Assembly (NCBI GenBank): GCA_023425285.1
Contig: JAFACY010000089.1
Span: 1 to 6,778, forward strand
Length of the DNA stretch: 6,778 nt
DNA from: Bacillota bacterium
Lineage (GTDB): Bacteria > Bacillota > Clostridia > Tissierellales > Sedimentibacteraceae
Direction of reading: 5' to 3'
A program made the translations under genes and the position numbers. The notes under the pieces are model-generated. The model made no database searches, was not told the origin of the DNA, and was given only the letters and a program-made list of their open reading frames with translations. Shown here one piece after another: positions 6,475-6,778 of the stretch; position 1 is the stretch's first letter, and each line of letters starts with the position of its first letter.

Positions 6475-6482
6475 TTGTGTTA

Positions 6483-6511
6483 ATTTTAACATAGGCGTTA
6501 TACTTTGTCAA
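6483..6511 (-). promoter_or_regulatory. Near-consensus promoter of the ene-reductase gene
   Basis: On the minus strand a perfect TTGACA -35 box (6506-6511) is 17 bp from TAAAAT (6483-6488), one mismatch from the ideal -10. Transcription would begin near 6476, leaving a leader of about 108 nt. A promoter this strong beside dyad symmetry suggests high expression when a repressor is released. Confidence 0.82.
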
Positions 6512-6588
6512 TAAAAAAATATTATATGTAATGAAATTCAATAACCTTGATATACGAAAGCCAATTAAAAATCAATAGTTTTATACTT

Positions 6589-6629
6589 CAAAGTCAAAAA
6601 CTGTCCAATTTCGACAAGTTTTGACTTTG
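6589..6629. repeat. Long imperfect inverted repeat downstream of the Crp/Fnr gene
   Basis: Arms 6589-6605 and 6613-6629 pair at 15 of 17 positions around a 7-nt loop (6606-6612); the outer part is CAAAGTCAAAA paired with TTTTGACTTTG. It lies about 40 bp after the stop of the Crp/Fnr gene, so a terminator role is natural. However, neither strand has a proper T-run after the stem. It could instead be a protein-binding site upstream of the reductase promoter or a remnant of a small mobile repeat. Confidence 0.6.
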
Positions 6630-6665
6630 CTTTATCCGGGTCACCGCCACTCCCTTCCCTATTTT

Positions 6666-6778
6666 TTAATCAGCCAATTCCTTAAGTCTTTCAATATTTT
6701 TTATTTTTACCGTGGAACGATATACCTCTATGATGCCTTCCTGCTGCATGTTGGATAATTCTCTTGAAAGGGATGGTC
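6666..6778 (-). CDS. Crp/Fnr-family regulator, C-terminal 36 residues (enters from the right edge)
   Basis: The minus-strand frame at the right edge reads PSLSRELSNMQQEGII, then continues through VKIKNIERLKELAD to TAA at 6666-6668. This is the end of the winged helix-turn-helix of Crp/Fnr proteins: the recognition helix (S-L-S-R-E-L), the EGII turn, and the final strand and helix with the usual I-x-N/D-x-x-x-L-x-x-L-A pattern. The cyclic-nucleotide-like sensing domain lies outside the window, so the signal sensed is unknown. The chain ends at a normal family position, so it is not truncated at this end. The ene-reductase gene follows on the same strand after about 300 bp, with its own promoter, so they need not be co-transcribed. 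Confidence 0.82.
   Translation of the reverse strand, partial: PSLSRELSNMQQEGIIEVYRSTVKIKNIERLKELAD

Overview
The window looks like chromosomal DNA of a low-GC, anaerobic Firmicute, probably a Clostridia-type organism. This is inferred from the AT-rich noncoding DNA, strong GGAGG-type ribosome binding sites, sigma-A-like promoters with 17-bp spacers, and a clostridial-type [4Fe-4S]/FMN/FAD ene-reductase. No species can be named from the sequence. All six genes lie on the minus strand, so transcription runs from right to left. I see no tRNA, rRNA, CRISPR array, insertion sequence or phage gene.

From right to left (5' to 3' of transcription): (1) the last 36 codons of a Crp/Fnr-type regulator enter at the right edge (6666-6778). 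(2) A noncoding stretch of about 300 bp holds a long imperfect inverted repeat (6589-6629), a near-consensus promoter (6483-6511) and two operator-like palindromes over the predicted transcription start (6438-6474). (3) A 674-residue Old Yellow Enzyme/2-enoate reductase family flavoenzyme (4344-6368) ends in a clear intrinsic terminator (4250-4298). (4) A TetR/AcrR-family repressor (3568-4128) has its own promoter. (5) A HAD-superfamily phosphatase-like hydrolase (2578-3285) ends directly in a long hairpin. (6) A two-gene unit has its own promoter (2397-2425): a metallophosphoesterase of the SbcD/YhaO type (1263-2354), followed one base later by a YhaN/SbcC-like ATPase (1-1261) that runs off the left edge.

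Two functional themes emerge. The reductase and the TetR gene downstream form a plausible regulator/target pair: the reductase promoter is followed by a 17-bp near-perfect palindrome and a weaker copy two helical turns away, as expected for TetR repression relieved by a small ligand, perhaps an unsaturated carboxylate or other electrophile. The nuclease/ATPase pair resembles the bacterial Mre11-Rad50-like DNA-end processing couple. However, the metallophosphoesterase has lost about half of its expected metal-binding and catalytic residues (GNHD replaced by GKSD, GHxH by GGRH, and motif IV His apparently by Tyr), while the ATPase keeps an intact Walker A and Q-loop. That apparent nuclease-dead partner is the most unusual signal in the window.
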